This document shows, in pieces, positions 27,555 to 35,849 of a stretch of DNA of 64,000 nt; the first letter of the stretch is position 1, and each line of letters begins with the position of its first letter. The notes below the pieces were generated by a model. That model was not told where the DNA came from. It saw only the letters and a program-made list of their open reading frames with translations, and ran no database searches. This DNA is from Pseudonocardia sp. ICBG1293. GTDB taxonomy: Bacteria > Actinomycetota > Actinomycetes > Mycobacteriales > Pseudonocardiaceae. The position numbers were made by a program, and so were the translations under genes. The stretch covers positions 208,221-272,220 of the forward strand of contig NZ_JAHLEL010000009.1 of the NCBI RefSeq assembly GCF_020131355.1, read 5' to 3'.

Positions 27555-29030
27555 TCAGCCGAGCTCGTCGCGCCGGGGGTCCGACGGCGGCAGCAGTGCC
27601 CGCAGCCGCTGGCGCAGCTCCTCGTCGTCGGTGCCGTCGGCCCGGCCGGCGCGCATCACGGTCCACAGCGCGTCCGGGTCGTCGGCCCGCAGCAGCGCCG
27701 ACCGCACCGCGACGGCGAGCTGCTCGCGGGCCCGGCGGATCTCCGGGGCGTCGGAGGTGGGCAGCAGCGGCCCGCGGGCGGCCTCGGCCGCGGCGTCGCG
27801 GACCCGGTCCTCGCGCAGCGCCGTGCGCAGCCGCAGGAAGTCCGCGTCGACGTCGGCGACGAGCCGGTAGGGCTGGGTACGCACGGTGTCCTCACCGACG
27901 GCGCGGCGCAGCCGGTGCACCTCCGCGCGCACGGTGATGGCGCGGCCGCCGTCGCCGTAGAGGGCACAGGCGAGCTGGTCGGCGGTCATGCCCTCCGGGT
28001 GCAGCGCGAGCAGCGCGAGGACCTCGGCGTGGCGCAGGCCCAGCCGTACCGGGCGCCCGTCCCGGCGGGCGAGGACCGGGGTGCGGGCCCCGAGCAGCGG
28101 CAGGGTCAGGGTCGTCCGGACGGGGCCGCCCGCGGGCAGCCGCAGCAGCCAGCCCTCGCCGAGCGGCTCCAGCACCCCCGCGACCGGGCCGCCGCCCAGC
28201 GCCACCCCGTCGACCGTGACGCCGTCGACCACGACCCGGTCGCCGCCGTCGGGCAGGGCGATCCGCTCCGGGAACCCGCTGCCCGGCGACGCGGCCAGCA
28301 CCCGCCCGTGCGCGGACAGCAACGCGCCCGGGCTACCCCCGAGCCGGGTCAGGTGCGGCCAGTACTCCTCGCGCAGCCGCCGGTCGTGGGCCTCGGCGAT
28401 GGCCAGCAGCCGGTGCTCGGCCAGCCGCGCGGCCGCCGTGACCAGCGCGAGCGTCGTGGGGTGGAAGGTCTCCTCCGGCCCGGTGACGTCGACGGTGCCC
28501 ACCACCCGGCCGGTCGCCGGGTCGCGCACCGGGGCGGCCGCGCAGGTCCACGGGTGGTAGGCGCGCACGAGGTGCTCGGCGGAGTGGATGCGGACCGGGG
28601 CGGCGCCGGCCAGCGCGGTGCCCATCGCGTTGGTGCCGACGGCGTCCTCGCTCCACCGGGTGCCCTCGACGAGGTCGACCCGCTCGGCCCGGGCCAGCAC
28701 CGTGCGGGCCCCCTCGCGCCACAGGATCCGGCCCCGCTCGTCGGTCACGATCATCATGTGCCGGGCCTGCTCGGCGGCCTCGGTCAGGGTGTCGCGCAGC
28801 ACCGGCAGCACCGCGGCGAGCGGGTGCGCCGCGCGCCGGTCGGCGGTCTCGGCGCGGTCGTAGTCGTGCGGGGGACGGGACCGCTCCGGGTCGACCGCCG
28901 CCGCCAGCGAGCGGGTCCAGGAGGCGTGCACCTCGGCCCGGACACCGGCCGGACGCGCTCCACCCGACCCGCCGAGCACGGCGTCGCGGGCCCGCTCGTA
29001 CACCCGGCGATCCGCGTGCTGCGCTGCCAC
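27555..29030 (-). CDS. GAF-domain transcriptional regulator (AcoR-like N-terminus, winged-helix C-terminus)
   Basis: The 491-residue regulator has an AcoR-type N-terminal region (VHASWTRSLAAAVDP) and a GAF sensor domain (MMIVTDERGRILWREG, TRWSEDAVGTNAMGTAL, then HPWTCAAAPVRDPATGRVVGTVDVTG). At ~360-430 there is a winged-helix-like DNA-binding region (LRHAEVLALLALHPEGMTADQLACALYGD, ITVRAEVHRLRRAVG). It lacks the sigma-54 AAA domain. It is divergent from the aldehyde dehydrogenase and almost certainly controls it, perhaps sensing an alcohol or aldehyde. An iron-box-like sequence sits 16 bp upstream of its ATG. Confidence 0.85.
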   Translation of the reverse strand: MAAQHADRRVYERARDAVLGGSGGARPAGVRAEVHASWTRSLAAAVDPERSRPPHDYDRAETADRRAAHPLAAVLPVLRDTLTEAAEQARHMMIVTDERGRILWREGARTVLARAERVDLVEGTRWSEDAVGTNAMGTALAGAAPVRIHSAEHLVRAYHPWTCAAAPVRDPATGRVVGTVDVTGPEETFHPTTLALVTAAARLAEHRLLAIAEAHDRRLREEYWPHLTRLGGSPGALLSAHGRVLAASPGSGFPERIALPDGGDRVVVDGVTVDGVALGGGPVAGVLEPLGEGWLLRLPAGGPVRTTLTLPLLGARTPVLARRDGRPVRLGLRHAEVLALLALHPEGMTADQLACALYGDGGRAITVRAEVHRLRRAVGEDTVRTQPYRLVADVDADFLRLRTALREDRVRDAAAEAARGPLLPTSDAPEIRRAREQLAVAVRSALLRADDPDALWTVMRAGRADGTDDEELRQRLRALLPPSDPRRDELG

Positions 29031-29045
29031 GGCCCCACCTTACGG

Positions 29046-29064
29046 TCAGCTTTGCCTAACCTGA
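29046..29064. promoter_or_regulatory. IdeR/DtxR iron-box-like sequence in the regulator/aldehyde dehydrogenase divergent region
   Basis: TCAGCTTTGCCTAACCTGA matches 15 of 19 positions of TWAGGTWAGSCTWACCTWA; the right half is nearly perfect (GCCTAACCT). Whether it binds an iron regulator is untested. Confidence 0.35.
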
Positions 29065-29221
29065 ATCGAATCCGCGTGATCGGTACTCACCGGAGGGACA
29101 GGTTCCGCATCTGCGTGCAACTCCCGTGCAACCCCCACCTTCCTAGTGTCGGCGGTCACGCGCAACGTGCGTTCCGCACCGCGCCCTCGGTTCGACGAAG
29201 CACCTCAGGGAAGGACCATTC

Positions 29222-30745
29222 ATGGCCGTCTACGCCAACCCCGGTCAGCCGGGCAGCGTCGTCTCCTTCAAGCCGCGTTACGAGCACTTCATCGGCGGCG
29301 AGTACGTCGCCCCGGTGAAGGGTCAGTACTTCGAGAACCCGACCCCGATCACCGGCGAGAACTTCACCGAGGTCGCCCGGGGCACCGCGGAGGACGTCGA
29401 GAAGGCCCTCGACGCAGCGCACGCCGCGGCCCCGGCGTGGGGGAAGACCTCCGCCGGTGAGCGCGCGAACATCCTGAACAAGATCGCCGACCGGGTCGAG
29501 GCCAACCTCGAGCTGATCGCGATCGCCGAGTCCTGGGACAACGGCAAGGCCTGCCGCGAGACCCTGGCCGCCGACATCCCGCTCGCCGTCGACCACCTGC
29601 GCTACTTCGCCGGCGCGATCCGGGCGCAGGAGGGCACCTCCTCGGAGATCGACGCCGACACCATCGCCTACCACTTCCACGAGCCGCTGGGCGTCGTCGG
29701 CCAGATCATCCCGTGGAACTTCCCGATCCTGATGGCGATCTGGAAGCTGGCCCCCGCGCTGGCCGCCGGCAACGCGATCGTCCTGAAGCCGGCCGAGCAG
29801 ACCCCGGTCTCGATCCACGTGCTGCTCGAGCTGGTCGCGGACCTGCTCCCGCCGGGCGTGCTGAACGTCGTCAACGGCTTCGGCGTGGAGGCCGGCAAGC
29901 CGCTGGCCTCGAACAAGCGCATCCGCAAGATCGCCTTCACCGGTGAGACCACCACCGGTCGGCTGATCATGCAGTACGCCTCGGAGAACCTGATCCCGGT
30001 CACCCTGGAGCTGGGGGGCAAGAGCCCCAACATCTTCTTCGACGACGTCGCCTCGCAGCAGGACGCCTTCTACGACAAGGCGCTCGAGGGCTTCGCGATG
30101 TTCGCCCTCAACCAGGGCGAGGTCTGCACCTGCCCGTCGCGCGCGCTCATCCAGGGCGGCATCTACGACGAGTTCATCGAGCAGGCCGTCAAGCGCGTCG
30201 AGCAGATCAAGCAGGGCAACCCGCTCGACACCGACGTCATGATGGGCGCGCAGGCCTCGAACGACCAGTTCGAGAAGATCCTGTCCTACATCGACATCGG
30301 TCGTCAGGAGGGGGCCAAGGTCCTCGCCGGTGGGGAGAAGGCCGAGCTGGGCGGCGACCTCGCGGGCGGCTACTACATCAAGCCGACCGTGTTCGAGGGC
30401 AACAACCAGATGCGGATCTTCCAGGAGGAGATCTTCGGCCCGGTCGTGTCGGTGGCGCGCTTCAGCGACTACGACGACGCGATGAAGATCGCCAACGACA
30501 CGCTCTACGGCCTCGGTGCCGGTGTGTGGAGCCGCGACGCGAACACCGCCTACCGTGCGGGCCGCCAGATCGAGGCCGGCCGGGTGTGGGTGAACAACTA
30601 CCACGCCTACCCGGCGCACGCGGCCTTCGGCGGCTACAAGCAGTCCGGCATCGGGCGCGAGAACCACAAGATGATGCTGGACCACTACCAGCAGACGAAG
30701 AACATCCTGCAGAGCTACTCGCCGAACGCGCTGGGATTCTTCTGA
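29222..30745 (+). CDS. NAD-dependent aldehyde dehydrogenase (ExaC/acetaldehyde dehydrogenase type)
   Basis: Oxidises an aldehyde, probably acetaldehyde or another short-chain aldehyde, to the acid. The 507-residue protein has the [23 protein letters not shown] cofactor region, FTGETTTGR, catalytic Glu in [12 protein letters not shown] (~263) and catalytic Cys in [11 protein letters not shown] (~302). ATG 29222 has AGGGAAGGA upstream. It overlaps the DUF779 gene by one base (TGATG), a pairing found widely. The divergent GAF regulator completes the usual alcohol/aldehyde module. Confidence 0.94.
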   Translation: MAVYANPGQPGSVVSFKPRYEHFIGGEYVAPVKGQYFENPTPITGENFTEVARGTAEDVEKALDAAHAAAPAWGKTSAGERANILNKIADRVEANLELIAIAESWDNGKACRETLAADIPLAVDHLRYFAGAIRAQEGTSSEIDADTIAYHFHEPLGVVGQIIPWNFPILMAIWKLAPALAAGNAIVLKPAEQTPVSIHVLLELVADLLPPGVLNVVNGFGVEAGKPLASNKRIRKIAFTGETTTGRLIMQYASENLIPVTLELGGKSPNIFFDDVASQQDAFYDKALEGFAMFALNQGEVCTCPSRALIQGGIYDEFIEQAVKRVEQIKQGNPLDTDVMMGAQASNDQFEKILSYIDIGRQEGAKVLAGGEKAELGGDLAGGYYIKPTVFEGNNQMRIFQEEIFGPVVSVARFSDYDDAMKIANDTLYGLGAGVWSRDANTAYRAGRQIEAGRVWVNNYHAYPAHAAFGGYKQSGIGRENHKMMLDHYQQTKNILQSYSPNALGFF

Positions 30746-31143
30746 TGGGTGACGGCGGCGGCGCCACCCGCACCGAGCGGGTGGCGCTGACGCCGGCGGC
30801 CGCCGACCTGCTGGTCAGGCTCACCGACCTGCACGGGCCGCTGATGTTCCACCAGTCCGGCGGCTGCTGCGACGGCAGCGCGCCGATGTGCTACCCGGAC
30901 GGGGACTTCCGGCTCGGTGAGTCCGACGTCCACCTGGGTGACCTGGAGGTCCCCGGGCTGGACAGGCCGATCGGGTTCCACATGTCCGCGTCGCAGTACC
31001 AGTACTGGAAGCACACGCACCTCACCGTCGACGTGGTGAAGGGACGGGGCAGCGGGTTCTCGGTCGAGGCGCCGGAGGGCGTCCGGTTCCTGATCCGCTC
31101 CCGGCTGTTCACCGACGACGAGTGGCGTGCGATGCAGGACTGA
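30745..31143 (+). CDS. DUF779 domain protein linked to aldehyde dehydrogenase
   Basis: The 132-residue protein contains the family hallmarks FHQSGGCCDGSAPMC, with three closely spaced cysteines, and FHMSASQYQYWKHTHLTVDVV near the middle. The Cys/His pattern suggests metal binding, but function is unknown. DUF779 genes are repeatedly found next to aldehyde dehydrogenases, and here translation is coupled by TGATG. Confidence 0.88.
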   Translation: MGDGGGATRTERVALTPAAADLLVRLTDLHGPLMFHQSGGCCDGSAPMCYPDGDFRLGESDVHLGDLEVPGLDRPIGFHMSASQYQYWKHTHLTVDVVKGRGSGFSVEAPEGVRFLIRSRLFTDDEWRAMQD

Positions 31144-31146
31144 ACC

Positions 31147-31179
31147 ACCACGGCCCGGGAGACCCTCCCGGGCCGTGGT
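31147..31179 (+). terminator. Terminator after the aldehyde dehydrogenase operon
   Basis: Perfect 14-bp stem (ACCACGGCCCGGGA / TCCCGGGCCGTGGT) with a 5-base loop, 3 bp after the DUF779 stop. Confidence 0.88.
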
Positions 31180-31199
31180 CGTCCGCGTGAGGAGAACCG

Positions 31200-31784
31200 A
31201 TGTCGCACACCCTGCGTGGTCTGATGGGCCTGCCGTCCGACCCGGCCCCGCTGTCCCGCTCCGCCCTGATCATGATCGACCTGCAGAACACCTACACCGA
31301 GGGACTGCTGCGGCTGGAGAACGTGGAGCCCGCCCTGGAGGAGGCCGCCGTCCTGCTGGACCGTGCCCGTTCCGCGGGCGCCACGGTGATCCACGTCCGG
31401 CACGACGCGGGGGAGGGCAGCCCCTACGACGTGAACGCCCCCATCGGGGCGATCCACCGCTCGGTCGCCCCGCGCGACGGCGAGCCCGTCGTGACGAAGA
31501 ACTTCCCGAGCGCGTTCGTCCAGACCGGGCTCGCGGACCTGCTGGAGGGCCATCAGGACCTGGTGCTGGCCGGGTTCATGACGCACATGTGCGTGAACTC
31601 GACCGCGCGCAGCGCGTTCTCCGGCGGCTACGTGCCGACCGTGGTCGCGGCGGCGACGGCCACCCGGGACCTGCCCGGCGTGCTCGGCACGGTGCCGGCC
31701 GCCCAGGTGCACGACGCCGCGCTGGCCGGGCTGGCGGACCTGCCCGCGATCGTCGTCCCGGGTCAGAAGTCCGTGCCCGACTGA
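31200..31784 (+). CDS. Isochorismatase-family cysteine hydrolase
   Basis: The 194-residue protein has the three catalytic positions of the family: Asp in IMIDLQNTY (~25), Lys in VTKNFPSAF (~100) and Cys in THMCVNSTAR (~131). This family hydrolyses amides or vinyl ethers (nicotinamidase, isochorismatase, others); the substrate here cannot be told. A GAGGAG ribosome binding site precedes ATG 31200. Its 3' end overlaps the convergent sir2 gene by 22 bp. A terminator separates it from the aldehyde operon. Confidence 0.9.
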   Translation: MSHTLRGLMGLPSDPAPLSRSALIMIDLQNTYTEGLLRLENVEPALEEAAVLLDRARSAGATVIHVRHDAGEGSPYDVNAPIGAIHRSVAPRDGEPVVTKNFPSAFVQTGLADLLEGHQDLVLAGFMTHMCVNSTARSAFSGGYVPTVVAAATATRDLPGVLGTVPAAQVHDAALAGLADLPAIVVPGQKSVPD

Positions 31785-32644
31785 GGCCTGCGGGCCGGGT
31801 CGAGCACCGCGTCGATCGCGGCCAGCGTCGCGGCGGCGGGTGCGGCGATGCCGACCCCGCGGCCGTGGCGCACCTGCGGTTCGCGCACGTTGATGCGCAC
31901 CAGCGCGCCGGTGGCGGCCGAGGCCAGCTCCGAGCGGCGCCGCACCGTGGGCAGGGCGCCGCCCGCCCCCAGCTCGACGACGACCACCTCGGCCCGGTGC
32001 ACGGACAGCCAGTCGACGTGGCGCTGCAGCGCCGCCGCGGCGTGCGAGTCGTCCCAGCCGCCGTCGCCGAACATGAGGATCGCCGGGCGGGCGAGGCTGC
32101 CGCACCCGGGACAGCGGGGGAGCTCCCCCACGGCGCGCATGGTCGCCTCGTCGACCGGCACCGTCACGTCGTCGGCGGGCCACACCCCGTACCCGCAGAG
32201 CCGCAGGCACTGCAGGTGGTGGATGGAGCCGTGCACCTCGGCGACGTCGTCGGGTGCGAACCCGGCCCGCTGGAACTGGCCGTCGACGTTCGAGGTGAAC
32301 ACATTCGACGGCACCCGGCCCGCCCAGCGGCGCAGCACCGCGAACCCCGGGTGCGGCACGGTGTCGCGGTAGAGGTGCAGGCGGTGGCCGTAGAAGCCCC
32401 AGGCCAGCGCCGGGTCGTCGGCGAAGTGCGCGGGGTCGGCCAGCTCCTCGAAACGCAGCCCGAGCCGGGCGTAGGGCGGGTAGGCCCGCCAAAAGCCCTC
32501 GCCGCCGCGGAAGTCGGGCAGCCCGGAGTCGACCCCCATCCCGGCGCCGGCCGTCACCAGCAGGGCCCGCGCGTCACCGACCAGACGGGCCGCCGCGGCG
32601 ATCTCCTCGGAGAAGGCCGCGGCGACCTCGTCGGGTGTGATCAG
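31763..32644 (-). CDS. Sir2-family NAD-dependent protein deacetylase
   Basis: Removes acyl groups from lysines using NAD+. Motifs: TAGAGMGVDSGLPDFRG (NAD pocket), TSNVDGQF (the NID-like motif), catalytic His in EVHGSIHHLQC, and zinc cysteines in LQCLRLCG and CPGCGS. The first canonical start (GTG 32557) would begin inside the first strand, just before TAGAG, and delete the preceding helix. The frame upstream reads LITPDEVAAAFSEEIAAAARL, as expected for the family. It begins at a CTG (32644) that overlaps the mhuD stop as CTGA, and that start gives 293 residues. It is translationally coupled to mhuD. Confidence 0.88.
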   Translation of the reverse strand: MITPDEVAAAFSEEIAAAARLVGDARALLVTAGAGMGVDSGLPDFRGGEGFWRAYPPYARLGLRFEELADPAHFADDPALAWGFYGHRLHLYRDTVPHPGFAVLRRWAGRVPSNVFTSNVDGQFQRAGFAPDDVAEVHGSIHHLQCLRLCGYGVWPADDVTVPVDEATMRAVGELPRCPGCGSLARPAILMFGDGGWDDSHAAAALQRHVDWLSVHRAEVVVVELGAGGALPTVRRRSELASAATGALVRINVREPQVRHGRGVGIAAPAAATLAAIDAVLDPARRPQSGTDF

Positions 32645-32958
32645 GACCCCGCCGCGATCTGCTGCAGGTCGACGACCTCGAACTCCAGCAGCGACGCACC
32701 CTTGGCGACCGGCTGCGGCGAGCGCTGGCCGGCGTGCGCCTCGGCGGCCGGCCCCTCGCGCCAGGCCTGGAAGTCGGCCTCGGTCTCCCAGCGGGTCACG
32801 ACGAAGTACCGGTCCTCGCCGGAGACGGGACGCAGCAGCTCGAACCCGAGGAACCCGGGCTGCCCGTCGACGGCGTGCAGGCGGTTCGCGAACCGCTTCT
32901 CCAGCTCGGGGCCCGCGTTCTCCGGGACCTCGATCGCGTTGATCTTCACAATGGCCAT
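32641..32958 (-). CDS. mhuD: Heme-degrading monooxygenase MhuD
   Basis: The 105-residue protein is a close homologue of M. tuberculosis MhuD (Rv3592), an ABM-fold enzyme that opens heme to mycobilins and releases iron without CO. The residues important in MhuD are at identical numbers here: Asn7, Arg26, Trp66 and the heme ligand His75. The core VKINAIEVPENAGPELEKRF is strongly conserved. ATG 32958 is chosen because it gives MhuD numbering and has TAACGT 7 nt upstream, indicating a leaderless transcript. It is cotranscribed with sir2. Confidence 0.95.
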   Translation of the reverse strand: MAIVKINAIEVPENAGPELEKRFANRLHAVDGQPGFLGFELLRPVSGEDRYFVVTRWETEADFQAWREGPAAEAHAGQRSPQPVAKGASLLEFEVVDLQQIAAGS

Positions 32959-32965
32959 GTCCGCC

Positions 32966-32971
32966 ACGTTA
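32966..32971 (-). promoter_or_regulatory. -10 element TAACGT for mhuD, leaderless spacing
   Basis: TAACGT on the minus strand is followed by 7 nt and the ATG at 32958. It overlaps the 3' end of the MmcQ/YjbR gene. Confidence 0.45.
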
Positions 32972-33322
32972 TCCCCGCCCGGCCTCGTCGACGCGCATGC
33001 GCCACGCGTCACCGACCAGCTCGGCCAGCCGCTCGTCGGCCACCCGGTCCAGACGCAGCAGCACCAGCGGCCACGGCTCGTGCCCGGGGTCGGTGAAGAA
33101 CAGGTCGGGCTCGCCGCGCAGCAGGGCCTGTTTCTCCGCCTCGTCGCCGACGTAGAGCACCGCGACGTCGGTCCGGATGACCCGCCGCCGCCCGGGCACC
33201 CGCTCCGGCCAGGACCACACGAAGCCCTTGCCGCGCACGCGGAAATCGAACCCGTCGCTCGGGTTCTCGACGACCCCGTCGAGACCGAGCGCGATCCGGC
33301 GCACGTCCTGCTCACCAGCCAC
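32969..33322 (-). CDS. MmcQ/YjbR family protein
   Basis: The 117-residue product matches the small YjbR/MmcQ fold (GFDFRVRGKGFVWSWPER, RTDVAVLYVGDEAEKQALL, FFTDPGHEPWPLVLLRLDRV and DERLAELVGDAWRMR). The family is described as DNA-binding-like, without a settled role. GTG 33322 has a TAGGCT -10 only 6 nt upstream. It is divergent from the hydrolase across a 22-bp gap. Confidence 0.85.
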   Translation of the reverse strand: MAGEQDVRRIALGLDGVVENPSDGFDFRVRGKGFVWSWPERVPGRRRVIRTDVAVLYVGDEAEKQALLRGEPDLFFTDPGHEPWPLVLLRLDRVADERLAELVGDAWRMRVDEAGRG

Positions 33323-33344
33323 ACGGTCAGCCTAGGGTCGGGGG
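33323..33344. promoter_or_regulatory. 22-bp bidirectional leaderless promoter with overlapping -10 boxes
   Basis: The two GTG starts (33322 minus, 33345 plus) are separated by only 22 bp. TAGGGT at 33333-33338 (plus) and TAGGCT at 33334-33329 (minus) share two base pairs in a CCTAGG core. Each ends 6 nt from its start codon, so one symmetric site could drive both leaderless genes. Confidence 0.55.
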
Positions 33345-34175
33345 GTGCGCTCCTCCGACGGTGTCGAGCTCGCGGTCACCGCGTTCGGGGGGACCGGAGC
33401 GCCGGTGGTGCTGCTGCACGGGCTGATGAGCTGCGCGGAGAGCTGGCGACCGCGGGCGGCGGCGCTGAGGCCGTACGGCCGGGTGCTCGCGCCCGACGCG
33501 CGTGGGCACGGCCGGTCCGGGCGGCCGTCCGACCCCGGCGACCCGGTCGCGTGGTCGCCGGAGCGGCTCGCCGCCGACGTCGTCGCGCTGCTGGAGACCC
33601 TCGACGCCCCCGCCGCGCTGGTCGGGCACTCGATGGGCGGGATCTCCGCGCTGCTCGCCGCGGCCGCCCGGCCGGACCTGGTCGGTGCCGTCGTCGCCGA
33701 GGACCCGCCGCTCGACCTCACCGCGAGCCCGCCGCACCGGCTCGACGACGCGCGGGCCTGGTTCGCCGCCGTCGCCGGGCCGCACCCGACCCGGGCCGCA
33801 CTGGAGCGGGCGCTGGCCGGGCCGGATCCCGAGGTCGGACGGCACATGGGCCGCTGCGCCGTCCGCCGTGACGACGGCTGGTGGCTGGCCTGCGCCGTCG
33901 ACGACGCCCTGGCCGTCGCCCGGCACTGGGTGCGCACCCCGTTGCTGGACCGCGCCTGCGCGGTCCGGGTGCCGCTGCACGTACTGGAGGCCGGGACGTC
34001 GGTCGCGCCGCCGGGGCAGCTCGCGCAGCTCGCCGGCCGGGTCCCCGGCGCGCGGCACGTGCGCGTCCCCGGGACCGGGCACCTCGTCCACGACACCGCT
34101 CCCGAGACCTGGACGGCCGAGGTCACCGCGCTGCTGCGGGCGACCGGAGGGGGCGCAGCAGCGTCGCCAGGATGA
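33345..34175 (+). CDS. Alpha/beta hydrolase
   Basis: The 276-residue enzyme has the oxyanion region VVLLHGLMSCAESW, PDARGHGRSGRP, the nucleophile elbow VGHSMGGIS (Ser ~93) and the C-terminal catalytic His in VPGTGHLVHD. M. tuberculosis Rv3591c, also a hydrolase, sits next to mhuD. The substrate is unknown. Its 3' end overlaps the convergent damaged MFS gene by 53 bp. Confidence 0.88.
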   Translation: MRSSDGVELAVTAFGGTGAPVVLLHGLMSCAESWRPRAAALRPYGRVLAPDARGHGRSGRPSDPGDPVAWSPERLAADVVALLETLDAPAALVGHSMGGISALLAAAARPDLVGAVVAEDPPLDLTASPPHRLDDARAWFAAVAGPHPTRAALERALAGPDPEVGRHMGRCAVRRDDGWWLACAVDDALAVARHWVRTPLLDRACAVRVPLHVLEAGTSVAPPGQLAQLAGRVPGARHVRVPGTGHLVHDTAPETWTAEVTALLRATGGGAAASPG

Positions 34176-34835
34176 GCGACGCCGCCGCCGTCACCACACC
34201 CACCCCGAGCCAGCCGACGGTCCCGCCGGCCAGGACGGCGGGGAGTGCGATCGCCGGCCCGAGGATCCGGGCCAGCGACGACGACGTGCCGAACACCGCC
34301 TGGTACTCGCCGTGCGCGCCGTCGGGCACGCGGGCCAGTGCGGCCTGCCAGGTCGCCGCGCCGCCGGTGCCACCGCGGACACCGCGACGGCCTGGCGGAC
34401 CGCGGACAGCCCGGCCTGGCCGACCGCGAAGCAGACCGCGCCCGCGGCGTAGCCGGCCGTGCCGCCCGCACCCGCGTGGAGCAGCAGCCCCGCCGCCGCG
34501 ACCGCGCCCAGGCCGGTCGCGGCCCGGCCGAGTCCCACCCGGTCGGCGAGCATCCCGATCGGCACCGACAGCACCAGTGCGGCCGCGGCGGCCGTCGCGA
34601 GCACGACGCCGACGGTCGCGGCTCCCACCCCGATCCGGGTGGTCGCGTACAGGACCGCGGTGGCGAGCACGGCGCCGTCGGTGAGCGAGCCGACGAACTG
34701 CGCGACGAGGACCCGGTGGGGCGGCCGCGCCGGGCCGGGCACCCCGCGGGCCGCGCCTGCCCCGGTGTCCACCGTGGACACCGGGCCGGACCTGCCGGCC
34801 GGCAGGCCGCACGGTTGCGCCGGGCCGGCGGTCAC
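34123..34835 (-). pseudogene. MFS transporter remnant, frameshifted and shortened
   Basis: From GTG 34835 the frame encodes MFS-like helices: VLVAQFVGSLTDGAVLATAVLYATT, then TVGVVLATAAAAALVLSVPIGMLADRVG with the G-x-LADR-x-G loop. Two further hydrophobic segments follow, to VSAVAPAA near 34360. The following family-like sequence (WQAALARVPDGAHGEYQAVFG and a last pair of helices to 34123) is in a different frame. Even joined, the total is about 237 residues against ~400 for the family, so an internal part (probably helices 5-10) is also missing. It overlaps the upstream esterase stop by GTGA, so the pair was an operon. Confidence 0.75.
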
Positions 34836-35770
34836 CGCACCCCCGCCCGGGTCCGCGCGGCCCGGGGCGCCGGCGCCACGTCGGCGGCGACCCGGTCGTC
34901 GGCCGCGGCGGCGGCGGGCGACACCTCGTCGAGCTGCAGGAAGTTGTGGATCATCCCGGGCTCGCCGCGCAGCGTCGTCGGGACACCCGCCGCGGCGAGC
35001 CGGGCGGCGTAGGCCTCGGCCGGGTCCCGGATCGGGTCGTGCTCGGCGGTGACGACGACCGCGGGCGGCAGCCCGGACAGGTCCGGTACGTGCAGCGGAC
35101 TGACCCGTGGATCCCGCAGCAGGGACTCGTCACCGCCGACCCAGAGCCGGGCGAAGAAGGTGGCGGCCGCGGCGTCGAACCCGAAGCCGCCCGCCTTCTC
35201 CCGCATCGACACCGAGGTGGTGTCGGACAGGTCGGCGTTGGGATACACCAGCACCTGCAGGTCGGGCGATGCGTCCGGGGCCTCGTCGCGCAGCCGCAGA
35301 CAGGCCAGCGCCGCCAGGGTGCCGCCCGCGCTGTCCCCGCAGACGACGACCGCCGGCGGCCGCGCACCGAGCGCCCCCGCGGCGACGGCCCGCAGGGTCG
35401 CGACGGTGTCGTCCACCGACGCGGGCCACGGTGCCTCGGGCGCGAGCCGGTAGTCGAGCGCGAGCACGTCGGCACCGGACGTCGCGGCGAGCCGGCGCAC
35501 CGGCCGGTCGAAGGACACGACGTCTCCGACCGTCCAGCCGCCGCCGTGCAGGTACACGACCAGCGGTGCCGGGCCCGGCCCCGGGCGGTACAGCCGGCCC
35601 GGGCACGTCGGCAGTGCGAGGTCGCGGACCTCGCGCATCCGCGGCCCGGGGGGCCGGCCGGCGGCGCGGGCCGCGATCGCGGCCCGGATCGACGCGACAT
35701 CGGGGGAACCGAACGCGGACGACCCGGCGGCGACCCCGGCGAGTGCCTCGTCGGCGAAGACCTCGGACAT
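34832..35770 (-). CDS. Alpha/beta hydrolase fold-3 esterase (HSL family)
   Basis: The 312-residue protein has the hormone-sensitive-lipase family motifs YLHGGGWTVGD (oxyanion hole) and VVCGDSAGGTLAAL (nucleophile Ser), Asp in TAEHDPIRD and His in PGMIHNFLQL. ATG 35770 is preceded by GGGAGG. It is divergent from a tetR gene, with a large palindrome in between, so TetR probably represses it. Esterase plus an MFS exporter remnant suggests a resistance or detoxification module. Confidence 0.9.
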   Translation of the reverse strand: MSEVFADEALAGVAAGSSAFGSPDVASIRAAIAARAAGRPPGPRMREVRDLALPTCPGRLYRPGPGPAPLVVYLHGGGWTVGDVVSFDRPVRRLAATSGADVLALDYRLAPEAPWPASVDDTVATLRAVAAGALGARPPAVVVCGDSAGGTLAALACLRLRDEAPDASPDLQVLVYPNADLSDTTSVSMREKAGGFGFDAAAATFFARLWVGGDESLLRDPRVSPLHVPDLSGLPPAVVVTAEHDPIRDPAEAYAARLAAAGVPTTLRGEPGMIHNFLQLDEVSPAAAAADDRVAADVAPAPRAARTRAGVR

Positions 35771-35781
35771 GACGACCTCCC

Positions 35782-35831
35782 TTTTCTGCACTCAGGCGCA
35801 AGAGTGCTAGAGTGCACCTGAGTGCAGAAAA
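35782..35831. promoter_or_regulatory. TetR operator region: 15-bp perfect inverted repeat with GAGTGC half-sites
   Basis: TTTTCTGCACTCAGG (35782-35796) is the exact reverse complement of CCTGAGTGCAGAAAA (35817-35831). Inside, GAGTGC occurs at 35802, 35810 and 35820 and GCACTC at 35788; GCACTC-N8-GAGTGC forms a 20-bp operator. It covers the promoter region of both the esterase and tetR. Confidence 0.75.
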
Positions 35832-35849
35832 TGTCGAGGGGGGTACGCC

